A DNA stretch of 64,000 nucleotides. Source: G963667075 sp963667075. Lineage in GTDB: Bacteria > Pseudomonadota > Alphaproteobacteria > Micavibrionales > Micavibrionaceae. The stretch covers positions 1,984,001 through 2,048,000 of the forward strand of contig OY762938.1 of the NCBI GenBank assembly GCA_963667075.1, given 5' to 3'. The translations under genes and the position numbers were made by a program. The notes beneath the pieces were generated by a model. It saw nothing but the letters and a program-made list of their open reading frames with translations. It did no database searches and had not been told where the DNA came from. Positions 31,086 to 40,779 of this stretch are shown in pieces. Each line of letters starts with the position of its first letter. Position 1 is the stretch's first letter.

Positions 31086-33371
31086 TTAATCTGCCTGTGC
31101 TTTTACGTATGAGCCTGGGGCATCTTCGATGGGCTTGGCTTTGCCGCAGCCTTCTTCGCGCGCATCGACCATCTTGCCTGAATACTGTTTTAACCAGTCA
31201 GCCCAGTGCGGCCACCAGGACCCGTCGACCTTTTTTGCGTCTTTGCGGAAGTTTTCCGGGCTTTGGTCTGTGTTATCGGTTGACCAGTAACAGTATTTTT
31301 CTGCTGCTGGTGGATTGATGACGCCCGCAACGTGACCGGAAGCGGCCAGTGTAAAAGTGGAAGAGGAACCGGTTAAACGTTGTGCGCCTCTATAGGTACT
31401 TTCCCATGGCACGATGTGATCTTTTTCCGTTGAGAGGAAATATGTTGGTATTTTGATCTTTGCTGTATTGATGGGCACGTCTTTGATCGTAATGCCGCCC
31501 GGTTGGATAAGACGGTTGTCTTTATACATGTTGCGCAGATAAAAACGGTGAATTTCTGCCGGCATGTTTGTTGAGTCATCGTTCCAGTACAAAATGTCAA
31601 AGGGGAAGGGATCTCGTCCCAACAGATAGTTATTCACCACGAAAGACCAGATCATGTCGTTTGAACGGAGCATGCTAAAGGTTTCTTTTAACGCGCTGGC
31701 ATCAAAATAGCCCTTTTCTTTCATTTCATCTTCCATGTCCTGCAATTGCTCATCATCAATGAATATCCCCATATCGCCGGGGTCTGTGAAGTCAATCAGT
31801 GTGGTCAGGAAGGTGGCTGAGCCGATACGGTTATCTTGTCCTTTGGCAGAAAGCCATGCAAGGGTGGTTGTTAATAAAGTACCGCCGATGCAATAACCAA
31901 TGACATTCGTTTTCTTTGTGCCGGTGAGTTTTTCGACCTGATCAAGGGCCGTTAAAATGCCTTCGTCCATGTAGTCGGCAAAGCTCTTCATGGCGAGTTT
32001 GGCATCCGGGTTTACCCATGAAATTGTAAAGACGGTAAAGCCTTGGTCTACTGCCCATTTAATAAAAGAATTTTTTTCCCGTAAATCAAGAATGTAATAT
32101 TTGTTAATCCATGGCGGTACAATCAATAAAGGAACGTCGTGAACCTGTTTTGTTGTCGGGGTGTATTGGATTAACTGGATCAGATCATTCTGGAAGATCA
32201 CTTTACCGGGCGTGATGGCAAGGTTTTTTCCGACTTTGAAAGCATTGTAGTCTGTTTTGCTGATCTTAAGCTCGCCCGCGCCACGTTCAAGATCGGCGAC
32301 CAGATTTTCAAGTCCGCGAATTAAATTCTCCCCGCCTGTTTCCAGTGTTGTGCGTAAGACTTCCGGGTTTGTCATGATAAAGTTGTTGGGTGCCATCGCG
32401 TCAACAAACTGTTTGGTATAAAAGCCCAGTTTCTTTTGTTCTTTTTTGCTTAAGCCTTTTGTGTTGAGGACAAGCTTTTGCATCCAATCGCTGGTGAGCA
32501 GGTAGGATTGCTTGATAAAATCAAAGATAACACTTTCCTGCCATACTGGATCTTTAAAGCGGCGGTCTCCTCTTTCGGGGTTATATAGTGCCTTGCCTTC
32601 ACCGCCCAGGAATTTGAGCGTGCTTTCCTGACAAATTTTGGACCATTCCCGCCAGTATTCCATTTGTAACTGAGCCAGTTTTTCAGGGTCCTTCATCAGG
32701 CCTTGCCAAAAATCTATGCAAGTATCCCGTAAATGATAGGGGTCCAGTGTTTTTTCATCCAGTTCGCTTTGTGCCAGTTTTTCAAAATATTTCTGGAAGA
32801 CCGGTTGTCCGCGTTCTATGACTTCACCCAGCATGTGCCCAAAAGCAATAGGGTCTGGTGCGTTCATTAAGGCCGGTATTTGTTCATTTCTGTGTGCAGG
32901 CTTTAGCGGTGCCTTTGTTTGTACTTTTTCAGGTGCTTTTGCCTGCGCTTTAGCGGGTGCCTTTGTTTGTACTTTTTCAGGTGCTTTTGCCTGCGCTTTA
33001 GCGGGTGCCTTTGTTTGTACTTTTTCAGGTGCTTTTGTCTGTGCTTTAGCGGGTGCCTTTGTTTTTACTTTTTCAGGTGCTTTTGCCTGCGCTTTAGCGG
33101 GTGCCTTTGTTTGTACCTTTTCAGGTGCTTTTGCCTGCGCTTTAGCGGGTGCCTTTGTTTGTACCTTTTCAGGTGCTTTTGCTTGTGCTTTAGCGGGTGT
33201 ATTTGTTTGTACCTTTTCAGGTGCTTTTGCCTGCGTGTTTACCGGTGCCTTTGTTTGTACTTTTTCGGGCACTTTTGCTTTCGCTTTTACAGATGTTTTT
33301 GTTTGCGCCTTTGTGGCAGGTGTTTTAGAAACGGTTGGTTTTTTTTTCGCTTTTGTCACGGTCTTTGTCAT
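31086..33371 (-). CDS. phaC: Class I poly(3-hydroxyalkanoate) synthase with repeat extension
   Basis: It polymerises (R)-3-hydroxyacyl-CoA into PHA granules. The catalytic body starts near residue 165 ('ALMNAPDPIAFGHMLGEVIERG') and is of ordinary PhaC length. It has 'PLLIVPPWINKYYILDL' and the lipase-box-like 'NVIGYCIGGTLL' with the nucleophile Cys at about residue 494. 'NDMIWSFVVNNYLLG', the Asp region 'FLSTEKDHIVPW' and the His of 'LAASGHVAGVINPP' complete the triad. The first 160 residues are unusual: a Lys/Ala/Pro-rich tail of 16-residue repeats (see 32904-33263). Such a tail resembles phasin/histone-H1-like nucleoid-binding sequences. Total length is 761 residues. The gene is divergent from the lipoprotein gene at 33510. 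Confidence 0.95.
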   Translation of the reverse strand: MTKTVTKAKKKPTVSKTPATKAQTKTSVKAKAKVPEKVQTKAPVNTQAKAPEKVQTNTPAKAQAKAPEKVQTKAPAKAQAKAPEKVQTKAPAKAQAKAPEKVKTKAPAKAQTKAPEKVQTKAPAKAQAKAPEKVQTKAPAKAQAKAPEKVQTKAPLKPAHRNEQIPALMNAPDPIAFGHMLGEVIERGQPVFQKYFEKLAQSELDEKTLDPYHLRDTCIDFWQGLMKDPEKLAQLQMEYWREWSKICQESTLKFLGGEGKALYNPERGDRRFKDPVWQESVIFDFIKQSYLLTSDWMQKLVLNTKGLSKKEQKKLGFYTKQFVDAMAPNNFIMTNPEVLRTTLETGGENLIRGLENLVADLERGAGELKISKTDYNAFKVGKNLAITPGKVIFQNDLIQLIQYTPTTKQVHDVPLLIVPPWINKYYILDLREKNSFIKWAVDQGFTVFTISWVNPDAKLAMKSFADYMDEGILTALDQVEKLTGTKKTNVIGYCIGGTLLTTTLAWLSAKGQDNRIGSATFLTTLIDFTDPGDMGIFIDDEQLQDMEDEMKEKGYFDASALKETFSMLRSNDMIWSFVVNNYLLGRDPFPFDILYWNDDSTNMPAEIHRFYLRNMYKDNRLIQPGGITIKDVPINTAKIKIPTYFLSTEKDHIVPWESTYRGAQRLTGSSSTFTLAASGHVAGVINPPAAEKYCYWSTDNTDQSPENFRKDAKKVDGSWWPHWADWLKQYSGKMVDAREEGCGKAKPIEDAPGSYVKAQAD
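32904..33263 (-). repeat. 48-bp tandem repeat inside phaC
   Basis: Seven full copies plus a partial copy of a 48-base unit encode K-V-Q-T-K-A-P-A-K-A-Q-A-K-A-P-E. Copies differ by a few bases, e.g. Q to K at 'KVK' and A to T at 'AQT'. No frame shift is seen. The opposite strand is also open over this stretch by composition, giving spurious ORFs. Confidence 0.92.
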
Positions 33372-33509
33372 GGTTCATCCTGTCTCTATGAAAAAGGTGG
33401 AAAAAAAGGCTGTGGAAAAGTGCAGCATTTTTTTTAAAAAATCAAGGAATAATCCTGACAAAAGCCGCGAAAAACTATAAGCTGCGCTATTCTGGAAAGA
33501 GAGAGAACG

Positions 33510-34088
33510 ATGATACGGACCCATAAAATAATTCTTCTTTTTGCTATTCTTGTGCCGTTGGCTTCGTGCCAGACGACGATGGAAGAGGCTTTTAATAAAA
33601 ATATTGATCCGGTTTTGTATGGCACAAAAAACCTGATCGTAGGGGATGATGTAAAACAGGAGAGCGACGTGAGCCAGCCGGTATTGTACCCCGGTTCTGT
33701 GCCTTCTGGGGACATATATGCCCCGAGTACGATGCTCGGTATTAGCAGGGCCATGACGGATGGGAGCGTTGATGTGTATGATCTGGGCTATGATGTCCCG
33801 CCGGAAGCTTATTTGATAAAGCCTGCTGATACGATGTATGGCACAGATGAAACGCTGGAAGATCATTCAATCCCTCAGGAATCCAGTGTGACGGTTTATA
33901 CACTGGAGGCTCGCCCTTTGAGCCATCCTGTTTCCGGTGTTTCCCCTCTGGAAGGTTATGCCCCGGGCTTAATCCCGCCTGTGTCGGCTCAAGATGGTTT
34001 TAATTCTCCGTTTGATGCGCAGGGCCGTTTAATAGACATGCCGCCTGTAGAACAGGTCCCGCCTGTTCCTTTACTGACAGCGCCGTAA
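33510..34088 (+). CDS. Putative lipoprotein of unknown function
   Basis: 192 residues. The signal peptide 'MIRTHKIILLFAILVPLASC' has the lipobox L-A-S-C at 17-20, followed by QTTMEEAF. The mature chain is low in charge and rich in Pro, Tyr and Asp ('YDLGYDVPPEAYLIKPADTMYG', 'VPPVPLLTAP'), so it looks extended or disordered. ATG 33510 follows a GAGAGAGA ribosome site. It is 26 bases upstream of hom, so it may be on the same transcript. No family was recognised. Confidence 0.72.
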   Translation: MIRTHKIILLFAILVPLASCQTTMEEAFNKNIDPVLYGTKNLIVGDDVKQESDVSQPVLYPGSVPSGDIYAPSTMLGISRAMTDGSVDVYDLGYDVPPEAYLIKPADTMYGTDETLEDHSIPQESSVTVYTLEARPLSHPVSGVSPLEGYAPGLIPPVSAQDGFNSPFDAQGRLIDMPPVEQVPPVPLLTAP

Positions 34089-34114
34089 AGCAACAAAATA
34101 ACCCGGGAAAAAAC

Positions 34115-35416
34115 ATGGACGATTCCACGAAAGAACCTTTGCGTATTGCTGTTGCCGGTCTGGGGACTGTGGGGGTCGGTGTTGTGAAAGTTCTGCAAAA
34201 GAATGCCGGTGTGATTAAGCAACGAACCGGACGGGATATTGAGATCGTTGCCGTGTCTGCGCGCAGTAAAAAAGATCGTGGGGTTGATTTGGCGGCCTAT
34301 CAATGGGTCGACCGGGCGGTTGATATGGCTGAGCTTGACAATGTGGATGTCGTTGTTGAAATGATTGGCGGTGCGGATGGGGTTGCAAAAGAACTCGTTG
34401 AAAAAGCACTGCAAAACGGAAAATCTGTAGTCACAGCCAATAAAGCTTTGCTGGCTGTTCATGGCGCAGCACTTACCGCACTGGCTGAGCGCAATGGTGT
34501 GGCTCTTGCGTATGAAGCGTCTGTGGCGGGCGGCATTCCGGCGATTAAAATGCTGCGGGAAGGGCTGTCGGCAAATACTGTGCGGGCGGTGTACGGTATT
34601 CTGAACGGCACATGTAATTATATGCTGACCAATATGCGGGAAACGGGGCGTGACTATGACGTTATTTTAAATGAAGCACAGGCCTTGGGCTATGCCGAGG
34701 CGGACCCGACAACCGATGTTGGCGGGTTTGATGCCGCCCATAAGCTGACATTACTCTCTGCTCTGGCTTTTGGTGTGAAACCTGATTTTAATGCATTGTC
34801 CGTCAGAGGGATCGAAGACGTGACAGCCAGAGATATCCAGTTTGCTTCTGCGCTTGGGTATAAAATAAAGCTTCTTGGTATAGCGCGTAAGACGGGAGAT
34901 GTTCTTATGCAAAGTGTCGAGCCTTGTCTTGTGCCGGAAAGCGCGCCAATTGCAAAAGTGGAAGGCGTGTTTAACGCTGTTTTTATTGATGGCGATTTCG
35001 TGGATCAAACAATGGCACAAGGCCGTGGTGCCGGGGAGGGGCCGACCGCTTCTTCTGTCGTGGCAGACCTTGTTGATATCGCACGCGGGAATGTGCTGCC
35101 TGTGTTTGGTGTGCCGTTTTCTGATCTTGAGGACGCAAAATGGGCTGATATCACTGATACGGTGAGCCGCTATTACCTGCATGCTATCGTAGAAGATCAC
35201 CCGGGTGTTATTGCACAACTTGCCGCTACACTGGAAGAGCAATCCATTTCTATTGCGACATTTAATCAACATGCTCGTGACCCTGGTCAGCCTGTTTCCG
35301 TTTTCCTGACAACGCATGATGCCAAAACAGGGAACGTATTCGCCGCACGGGATAAAATAGAATCCCTGCCATGTATGCGCGGCGGCACAAATCTTATGCG
35401 GATCGAACACGTGTAG
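34115..35416 (+). CDS. hom: Homoserine dehydrogenase
   Basis: 433 residues. The NAD(P) loop is 'IAVAGLGTVGVGVVKVL', with 'VVTANKALLAVHG' and the catalytic-region 'GILNGTCNYMLTNM' followed by 'EAQALGYAEADPTTDVGGFDAAHK' (catalytic Asp/Lys). A C-terminal ACT domain ('YYLHAIVEDHPGVIAQLAATLEEQ') suggests threonine feedback control. It reduces aspartate semialdehyde to homoserine, the branch point after the lysC product. The next gene, recJ, is 53 bases downstream. A weak hairpin GTAGAA/TTCTAC lies over the stop. Confidence 0.97.
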   Translation: MDDSTKEPLRIAVAGLGTVGVGVVKVLQKNAGVIKQRTGRDIEIVAVSARSKKDRGVDLAAYQWVDRAVDMAELDNVDVVVEMIGGADGVAKELVEKALQNGKSVVTANKALLAVHGAALTALAERNGVALAYEASVAGGIPAIKMLREGLSANTVRAVYGILNGTCNYMLTNMRETGRDYDVILNEAQALGYAEADPTTDVGGFDAAHKLTLLSALAFGVKPDFNALSVRGIEDVTARDIQFASALGYKIKLLGIARKTGDVLMQSVEPCLVPESAPIAKVEGVFNAVFIDGDFVDQTMAQGRGAGEGPTASSVVADLVDIARGNVLPVFGVPFSDLEDAKWADITDTVSRYYLHAIVEDHPGVIAQLAATLEEQSISIATFNQHARDPGQPVSVFLTTHDAKTGNVFAARDKIESLPCMRGGTNLMRIEHV

Positions 35417-35469
35417 AATGTTTTTTTCTACCTTTTGTCTTTGTCCAAAAATAAAGAAAGTTAAGGATA

Positions 35470-37281
35470 TTGGAACCAAAATCTGTACTAAATATTGATA
35501 AGTCGGCCATGGGGGCGCGGTGGGTTTTTCCTGAGAATGATGAACGCGTTATATCGCAAATGGTGCAGGCGCATGGCTTTCCTGAAATCGTGGCAAGACT
35601 TTTGGCGACGCGCCGTGTTGCTTTGGATGATGTGGACTCGTTTCTTTATCCGAGACTGGGACAGCATTTCCCCGATCCCTTCTCAATCAAGGGGATGGCG
35701 GAAATGGCCGAGGATCTGGCAGAGGCTGTTATAAACGGAAGACACATCGGCGTGCTGGCTGATTTTGATGTGGATGGGGCAACATCATCTGCCGTTTTTG
35801 TTAAATTTTTTCGGTACCTTGGTATGGATGTGCCCGTGTATATTCCTGATCGCTTGGAAGAAGGCTATGGCCCAAGTAACAAAGCACTGGATACACTAAA
35901 AGAGCAGGGTGCGTCCTATGTTCTGATTGCGGATTGCGGAACAACGTCTCTTGATGTTATTGCGTATGGCAAGTCTATTGGTCTTGATATTGCCGTGTTT
36001 GATCATCATGAGTCTGAAGACACTTTGCCAGAGGCTAATCACATTATTAATCCAAAACGGTCTGATGATGAGAGTGGCCTTTCTGCGCTGGCGGCGGTTG
36101 GCGTATGCTTTCTGTCCTGCGTGGCGATGAATACAAAACTGCGTGAAAAAGGCTTTTTTACGGCGCGTGGGATAGATGAGGCCCCTTTAAAAGAATGGCT
36201 GGATCTGGTGGCTTTGGGGACAATCTGTGACATGGTGCCCCTCAAAGGCGCGAACCGCCTGCTCGTTCGTTATGGCTTTCTGCAGATGGCAAAACAGCAA
36301 AATCCGGGCATAGCGGCGTTGTGTGCGGTGGCCGGCGTTCATACGGCACCAACGCCGTATCATGCTGGCTTTGTTCTGGGGCCGCGGATTAATGCGGGCT
36401 CTCGTGTGCATAAATCTGATCTTGGGGCAAGGCTGTTATCTGCCCAAGAGTATGAAACGGCTAAAAATATCGCATTCGAGCTGGAGGATGCGAACAAAAA
36501 ACGCAAAACAATTCAAGATGAGATGATGAAAGAGGCTGTGGCCCGCGTGGAAGCCGACAAGCTGGCTGAGAATCCTTTCATTTTTGTAGGGGATGAAAAT
36601 TGGCATGCCGGTCTGTCAGGGCTTGTCGCCGGGCAATTAAAAGAACGCTACGGCAGGCCTTGTTGTGTAGTGACCTATGCGCGAGGGGCTAATGGCAAGC
36701 TGGAAGGGCGCGGATCGGGCCGTTCTGTGCCGGGGGTGAATATGGCTGCGGCCTTTATGGCTGCGAAAGAAGAAGGTCTTCTTATAAAAGGCGGCGGGCA
36801 CGCAATGGCAGGTGGTTTTACGGTTGAGCCGGATAAAGTTGATTCGCTGGGTGTCTTTTTGAATCAGCATATTCAGGCTCAGCTAAACGGAAAAGACGTC
36901 AAAATAGAAAAGCTGATGGATGGTGTTTTAACAGTACGCGGTGTTCAAACTGAATTTGCAAAACTGGTGCAGGATAATGTGGGGCCCTTTGGCACGGACA
37001 ATCCGGAGCCTTTGTTCGTACTGCCTCATGTAAAATTGCAAAGCGTTGATATTCTCGGTGGTTCACATGTGCGCTGTATAGTCAGTGACTGGGAAGGGGG
37101 GAGCCGTGTAAAAGCGATGGCTTTCAGAGCGAAAGATACGCCGCTCGGCGATATGCTTCTAAACGAACAGAAAAAAGGCATGGCGGTTCATATTGCAGCC
37201 CACATAAAAATCAACGAATGGCAGGGAAGAGAGAGCGCAGAGCTTCATATTCAAGACGCGGCTATCGCTTCAAAAAAATAA
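35470..37281 (+). CDS. recJ: Single-stranded-DNA exonuclease RecJ
   Basis: 603 residues from TTG 35470; ATG 35509 is an alternative start. DHH phosphoesterase motifs are present: 'GVLADFDVDGATSSAVF' (D-F-D instead of the more usual D-Y-D), 'VLIADCGTTSLD', 'VFDHHESE', and the DHHA1 domain 'GRGSGRSVPGVNM' plus 'IKGGGHAMAGGFTV'. It degrades single-stranded DNA 5' to 3' in recombination and mismatch repair. The 'GPRINAGSRVHKSDLGARLLSA' block is diagnostic of RecJ. Confidence 0.96.
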   Translation: MEPKSVLNIDKSAMGARWVFPENDERVISQMVQAHGFPEIVARLLATRRVALDDVDSFLYPRLGQHFPDPFSIKGMAEMAEDLAEAVINGRHIGVLADFDVDGATSSAVFVKFFRYLGMDVPVYIPDRLEEGYGPSNKALDTLKEQGASYVLIADCGTTSLDVIAYGKSIGLDIAVFDHHESEDTLPEANHIINPKRSDDESGLSALAAVGVCFLSCVAMNTKLREKGFFTARGIDEAPLKEWLDLVALGTICDMVPLKGANRLLVRYGFLQMAKQQNPGIAALCAVAGVHTAPTPYHAGFVLGPRINAGSRVHKSDLGARLLSAQEYETAKNIAFELEDANKKRKTIQDEMMKEAVARVEADKLAENPFIFVGDENWHAGLSGLVAGQLKERYGRPCCVVTYARGANGKLEGRGSGRSVPGVNMAAAFMAAKEEGLLIKGGGHAMAGGFTVEPDKVDSLGVFLNQHIQAQLNGKDVKIEKLMDGVLTVRGVQTEFAKLVQDNVGPFGTDNPEPLFVLPHVKLQSVDILGGSHVRCIVSDWEGGSRVKAMAFRAKDTPLGDMLLNEQKKGMAVHIAAHIKINEWQGRESAELHIQDAAIASKK

Positions 37282-37304
37282 TGAATTATTTTTAAAGATA
37301 ACGC

Positions 37305-37333
37305 TTGCTTTTTATAGTCACTTTCACTTATAA
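37305..37333 (+). promoter_or_regulatory. Promoter of tRNA-Glu
   Basis: TTGCTT (37305-37310), spacer 17, TTATAA (37328-37333), with the tRNA starting 30 bases later. The TTGC-type -35 is common for alphaproteobacterial stable-RNA promoters. Confidence 0.55.
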
Positions 37334-37363
37334 AGAGGCCCGTCCGATGTTTTAGACATATGC

Positions 37364-37439
37364 GTCCCGTTCGTCTAGAGGCCTAGGACACCGCCCTTTC
37401 ACGGCGGCAACACGGGTTCGAATCCCGTACGGGATGCCA
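37364..37439 (+). tRNA. tRNA-Glu (anticodon TTC)
   Basis: 76 bases including encoded CCA. The acceptor stem GTCCCGT pairs with ACGGGAT (one G-T at the end). The D-arm is typical of tRNA-Glu (TCGTCTAGAGG). The anticodon stem CCGCC-CTTTCAC-GGCGG has anticodon TTC. The T-arm ACGGGTTCGAATCCCGT is intact. Confidence 0.97.
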
Positions 37440-37527
37440 ATTATTCCACTTTCTTTCTTTACAGAAGAGATTGTCGTGCTTACCATGACACGATCGATAT
37501 TTTTTGCTTTGGTTTGTTTGTAGGTAA

Positions 37528-40500
37528 GTGATCGTTTTTATTCCGAAAAAAGTTTCCGTATATTTTGCCTTACAGACCTTGTTTGTGTTGTGCTTTGCCA
37601 TCCTTCTTGTGGTGCCTGTGAAGGCAGAGAATTATTCTGAATGGGAAAAACGCGTAGCAAGCGAAGTGATTGCAAGCGGCCAAATGCTGGAGGGGGATCC
37701 ACGATTTGAAGACGTCGTGTCTGTACTGGTGGCGCGTGGACAGTCTTTATTGCCAGATGGTTCTGATATGACGCAGGACTGGGTCAGGCGAAATTTGGGC
37801 GAGATTTTGCCACAGATTGACTCCAAAATGGCCTCTGCGGCGATGCGTGCTGTAACAGATGAGGTGGCACGAGGTGCCGCTCATATGGCAGGTGGTTATA
37901 CTCAATTCGGGTTAGGGCTCTCAGAGGGGGCTTATGATGTAGAAGGAAATCTTAAACAGACAGCCTTTCGCAGTGGGCTGGAAGGTGCAAAGGCTGTAGC
38001 TGCGGCCAGTGATCTTCATGCCTTGCGGTCTTTGGAACTGGAATATAGCCTGTCCAGCGAGGGCATAGATGAATATTCAGCCCTGACGGTACAACCGCTC
38101 TGGGATAGTGTGGATTTACGCTATAATATATTTGCGCAAGCCTCTTACGCTAATAAAGAGGTAGAAGACAATATAAAAGGCACCAGCAGTGATCGGCGGA
38201 ATACAGTGAATGCCGGTCTGGTTTATCGTTATATTACGCCTGATTTGCAGCACATGATTGGGGCGAATATGTTTTATGATCACCAGTGGCCCTATCATCA
38301 TAACCGTATGTCTTTAGGGCTGGATTATAAGACAAGCCTTTATGGACTATCACTTAACAAGTATATGGGGCTATCTGATTGGCGGGGCCGGGATGATGGT
38401 TATGAAGAAAAAGCACTTGGCGGAGAAGATGTAGAGCTGTCCGGTCGTTTGCCGTACAGGCCTGAACTGGAGCTTTTTGCCAAGGGGTATCATTGGGCAC
38501 AGGAAAAAACGCCTGTGCTTAATTCGAAAGGCTCGGATATCTGGGGGTATCAACTGGCAGCGGAATATACGCCGGTCAATGCCTTTACGATCCGCAGTGA
38601 GGCGACTAAAGACAATGAAATGGATGATGTCGAGGGGGGGATTGCACTCAGGCTTAATTATAAATTTGGGCAGAGCTGGAGAGATTTGTGGAGCCGTCCG
38701 TCCTACGATCTGACTTCAGTTCTCGATCGGCGTTTTGACAAAGTGCACCGCACGAATGAGATACGGGTACAGGTCAGACAAGACAGTAATGTGACGGCGC
38801 GTGTTACCTTTGCGCAAGGTGCGAATGTCAGTGTCGGCCAATCTTTGGCTTTTGGCACACTCATTACAACAGGCGGCGTGGCAGGCGATGGCGCTACGGT
38901 GGTTTTTGGCAATGGCGCACGGCTTGATGCCGGGCAGGATACGCAAGTGCGGATTGAAAAAGACCAGATCGTTCTGATTGCCGGGATTATCCAGTTTACC
39001 AGCGGTTCGGGCGGGATAACGGTCATTGCGGTGCCAAACGGCACAATTGATTTGATTGGTACGGACGTGGACGTGCGTGTATCTGGCGGGACAAGTACGT
39101 TGCGGGTGCGTGATGGTATGGCAGACTTTACAGATGATACGGGCACAACGCGGGTCGGCACGGAAGAACTGGCCGAAGCGCAGGATGGAGACGCTGTTGT
39201 GCCGCAAATCCGCGCTGAGGGAACAGCGATTTATGAAACGCATACAAGTGAAACGCACGCGCAGCTTGATTTGATCGGGCCGCAGCCATCTAATCCAAAA
39301 GCGGCCCCCTTTGCGGATGAACTGGTGGGTGTGAGCGGGATATTGGCCGCTGGTAACCGCTTAACATTTGCTGTACCGCTTACTGATCGTGTGGTTGTTA
39401 CAGGCACACCACAACTCCGCTTTACATTAGGCGGCCTTGACCGTCTGGCTGATTATGCCTCGGGGAGTGGTTCCTCATCGCTTGTTTTTACTTATGATGT
39501 CGTTGGGGCGGATGAATCGCTGTCAAACATTGTGGCTGAGGCAATTGAAAAGAATGGCGGGACGCTGATCGGGATTAATGGCGCGCCGATGGTGCGGACG
39601 GTCAGCGGCGGATTATCTGGGACAGTATCTGATGCGAGTGCACCCACAATTTCAGGCTTTACGGCTGTTTCGAGCGGGGGAGATCCGGCCGGGACGGGCG
39701 ATGTGATTACGGTGACCTTAAATGCGAATGAAGACCTTGTGCAAAGTGGCACGCCAACGCTTACCCTTAATATTGGCGGTACATCGCGTACAGCCGCTTT
39801 TTCAGCGATTAATGCAGGGAATGCTGAATTTACCTATACGGTGCAATCCGGGGATAATGATGCGGATGGTATCACAATTACGGCGATCACTACGGCGGCA
39901 AACGAACTGGAAGATGCTGCAGGTAATGATCTGGATACGACATTTGTCCTGCCGCATAATTTGGGGCTTGATGTGAGCACAACCATTATGGGGCTTTTAC
40001 CATGTCCTGCTGGTGAGTTGACCGTTGCGGCCAACGCGGGCTGTATACGCGTATTTGGTGCCGATCCGACCGATATGGATGATGTTATGGTCTATGCTGG
40101 TGATGTGCCAGGCACGACAACAGACTTTTTTATCCGTCGCTGTGATCTGGGTAAAAGTTGGGATGGTACAGCCTGTACGGGCTTTGCTAAGAAGTTACAG
40201 TGGAAGGATCACTACAACGAGTCTGCAACTATAGATGTTGGTACGGGAACGGCTTGGGATGATGATGCGGCAAGGAATGGACCGAATAATACGGCAGTTC
40301 TGGTGGCCGATGGCACAGGTGTTCACGAAGCGGCAGAGACGTGCAATAACTTGCCGGGTGGTGGCTGGTATCTGCCCGCTATATCGGAACTGGATGTCAT
40401 GTACGCAAATCTGATCGCTACAGACGATCCTGAACATCCTCTGTCAACGGTAGATGATGCAGATGACGAGACTCATAGTGGCACTGTTGGTCCATTACGC

Positions 40501-40650
40501 AGTAGCTTTAGGATCGGTAGTTTGTGGTACTATTGGTCATCCTCAGAAGACGTGAACGATGATTATGCATGGGAGCAGCGTTTTTATGACGGTAATCAGC
40601 TAGCTACCTATAAGATTTACAACAAGTATATCCGTTGTGCGCGGAGATAA
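37528..40650 (+). CDS. Inverse-autotransporter barrel with FecR, Ig-like and DUF1566-like domains
   Basis: 1040 residues from GTG 37528. A signal peptide ends near VVPVKA-EN. A helical region (35-170) precedes an inverse-autotransporter barrel (about 180-395): 'VNAGLVYRYITPDLQHMIGANMFYDHQW', 'NRMSLGLDYKTSLYG', 'RPELELFAKGYHWAQE', 'WGYQLAAEYTPVNAFTIRSEA', 'GIALRLNYKFGQSW'. A FecR-like domain follows (about 410-550: 'VTFAQGANVSVGQSLAFGTLITTGG', 'ATVVFGNGARLDAG'), then two Ig/SwmB-like beta modules (about 590-700 and 705-815). The Cys-rich C-terminus resembles DUF1566/Lcl ('GGGWYLPAISELDVMY', 'WYYWSSSE'). It is predicted to be a surface adhesin. Passenger domains come after the barrel, as in intimin/invasin. 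Confidence 0.8.
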   Translation: MIVFIPKKVSVYFALQTLFVLCFAILLVVPVKAENYSEWEKRVASEVIASGQMLEGDPRFEDVVSVLVARGQSLLPDGSDMTQDWVRRNLGEILPQIDSKMASAAMRAVTDEVARGAAHMAGGYTQFGLGLSEGAYDVEGNLKQTAFRSGLEGAKAVAAASDLHALRSLELEYSLSSEGIDEYSALTVQPLWDSVDLRYNIFAQASYANKEVEDNIKGTSSDRRNTVNAGLVYRYITPDLQHMIGANMFYDHQWPYHHNRMSLGLDYKTSLYGLSLNKYMGLSDWRGRDDGYEEKALGGEDVELSGRLPYRPELELFAKGYHWAQEKTPVLNSKGSDIWGYQLAAEYTPVNAFTIRSEATKDNEMDDVEGGIALRLNYKFGQSWRDLWSRPSYDLTSVLDRRFDKVHRTNEIRVQVRQDSNVTARVTFAQGANVSVGQSLAFGTLITTGGVAGDGATVVFGNGARLDAGQDTQVRIEKDQIVLIAGIIQFTSGSGGITVIAVPNGTIDLIGTDVDVRVSGGTSTLRVRDGMADFTDDTGTTRVGTEELAEAQDGDAVVPQIRAEGTAIYETHTSETHAQLDLIGPQPSNPKAAPFADELVGVSGILAAGNRLTFAVPLTDRVVVTGTPQLRFTLGGLDRLADYASGSGSSSLVFTYDVVGADESLSNIVAEAIEKNGGTLIGINGAPMVRTVSGGLSGTVSDASAPTISGFTAVSSGGDPAGTGDVITVTLNANEDLVQSGTPTLTLNIGGTSRTAAFSAINAGNAEFTYTVQSGDNDADGITITAITTAANELEDAAGNDLDTTFVLPHNLGLDVSTTIMGLLPCPAGELTVAANAGCIRVFGADPTDMDDVMVYAGDVPGTTTDFFIRRCDLGKSWDGTACTGFAKKLQWKDHYNESATIDVGTGTAWDDDAARNGPNNTAVLVADGTGVHEAAETCNNLPGGGWYLPAISELDVMYANLIATDDPEHPLSTVDDADDETHSGTVGPLRSSFRIGSLWYYWSSSEDVNDDYAWEQRFYDGNQLATYKIYNKYIRCARR

Positions 40651-40779
40651 GCTGTTTCTTATAGAAAGCTTTTTCTGCTTTTTTGATCGTGTGGCATTTT
40701 GTTAGATAGTGTGATATCTTCAATGTTTCTTGAATCGGGTTATCTTCCGATCTTTTGTTCGTTTATATGCTAGCCAGCC

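Noticed and set aside
32904..33263. Regular repeats that could suggest a CRISPR array
   Set aside because: The repeat units abut without unique spacers, keep one reading frame and encode the phaC tail.
32818..33480. Long plus-strand open frames opposite phaC
   Set aside because: They mirror the low-complexity repeat on the other strand and have Cys/Phe-rich monotonous products and no start signals.
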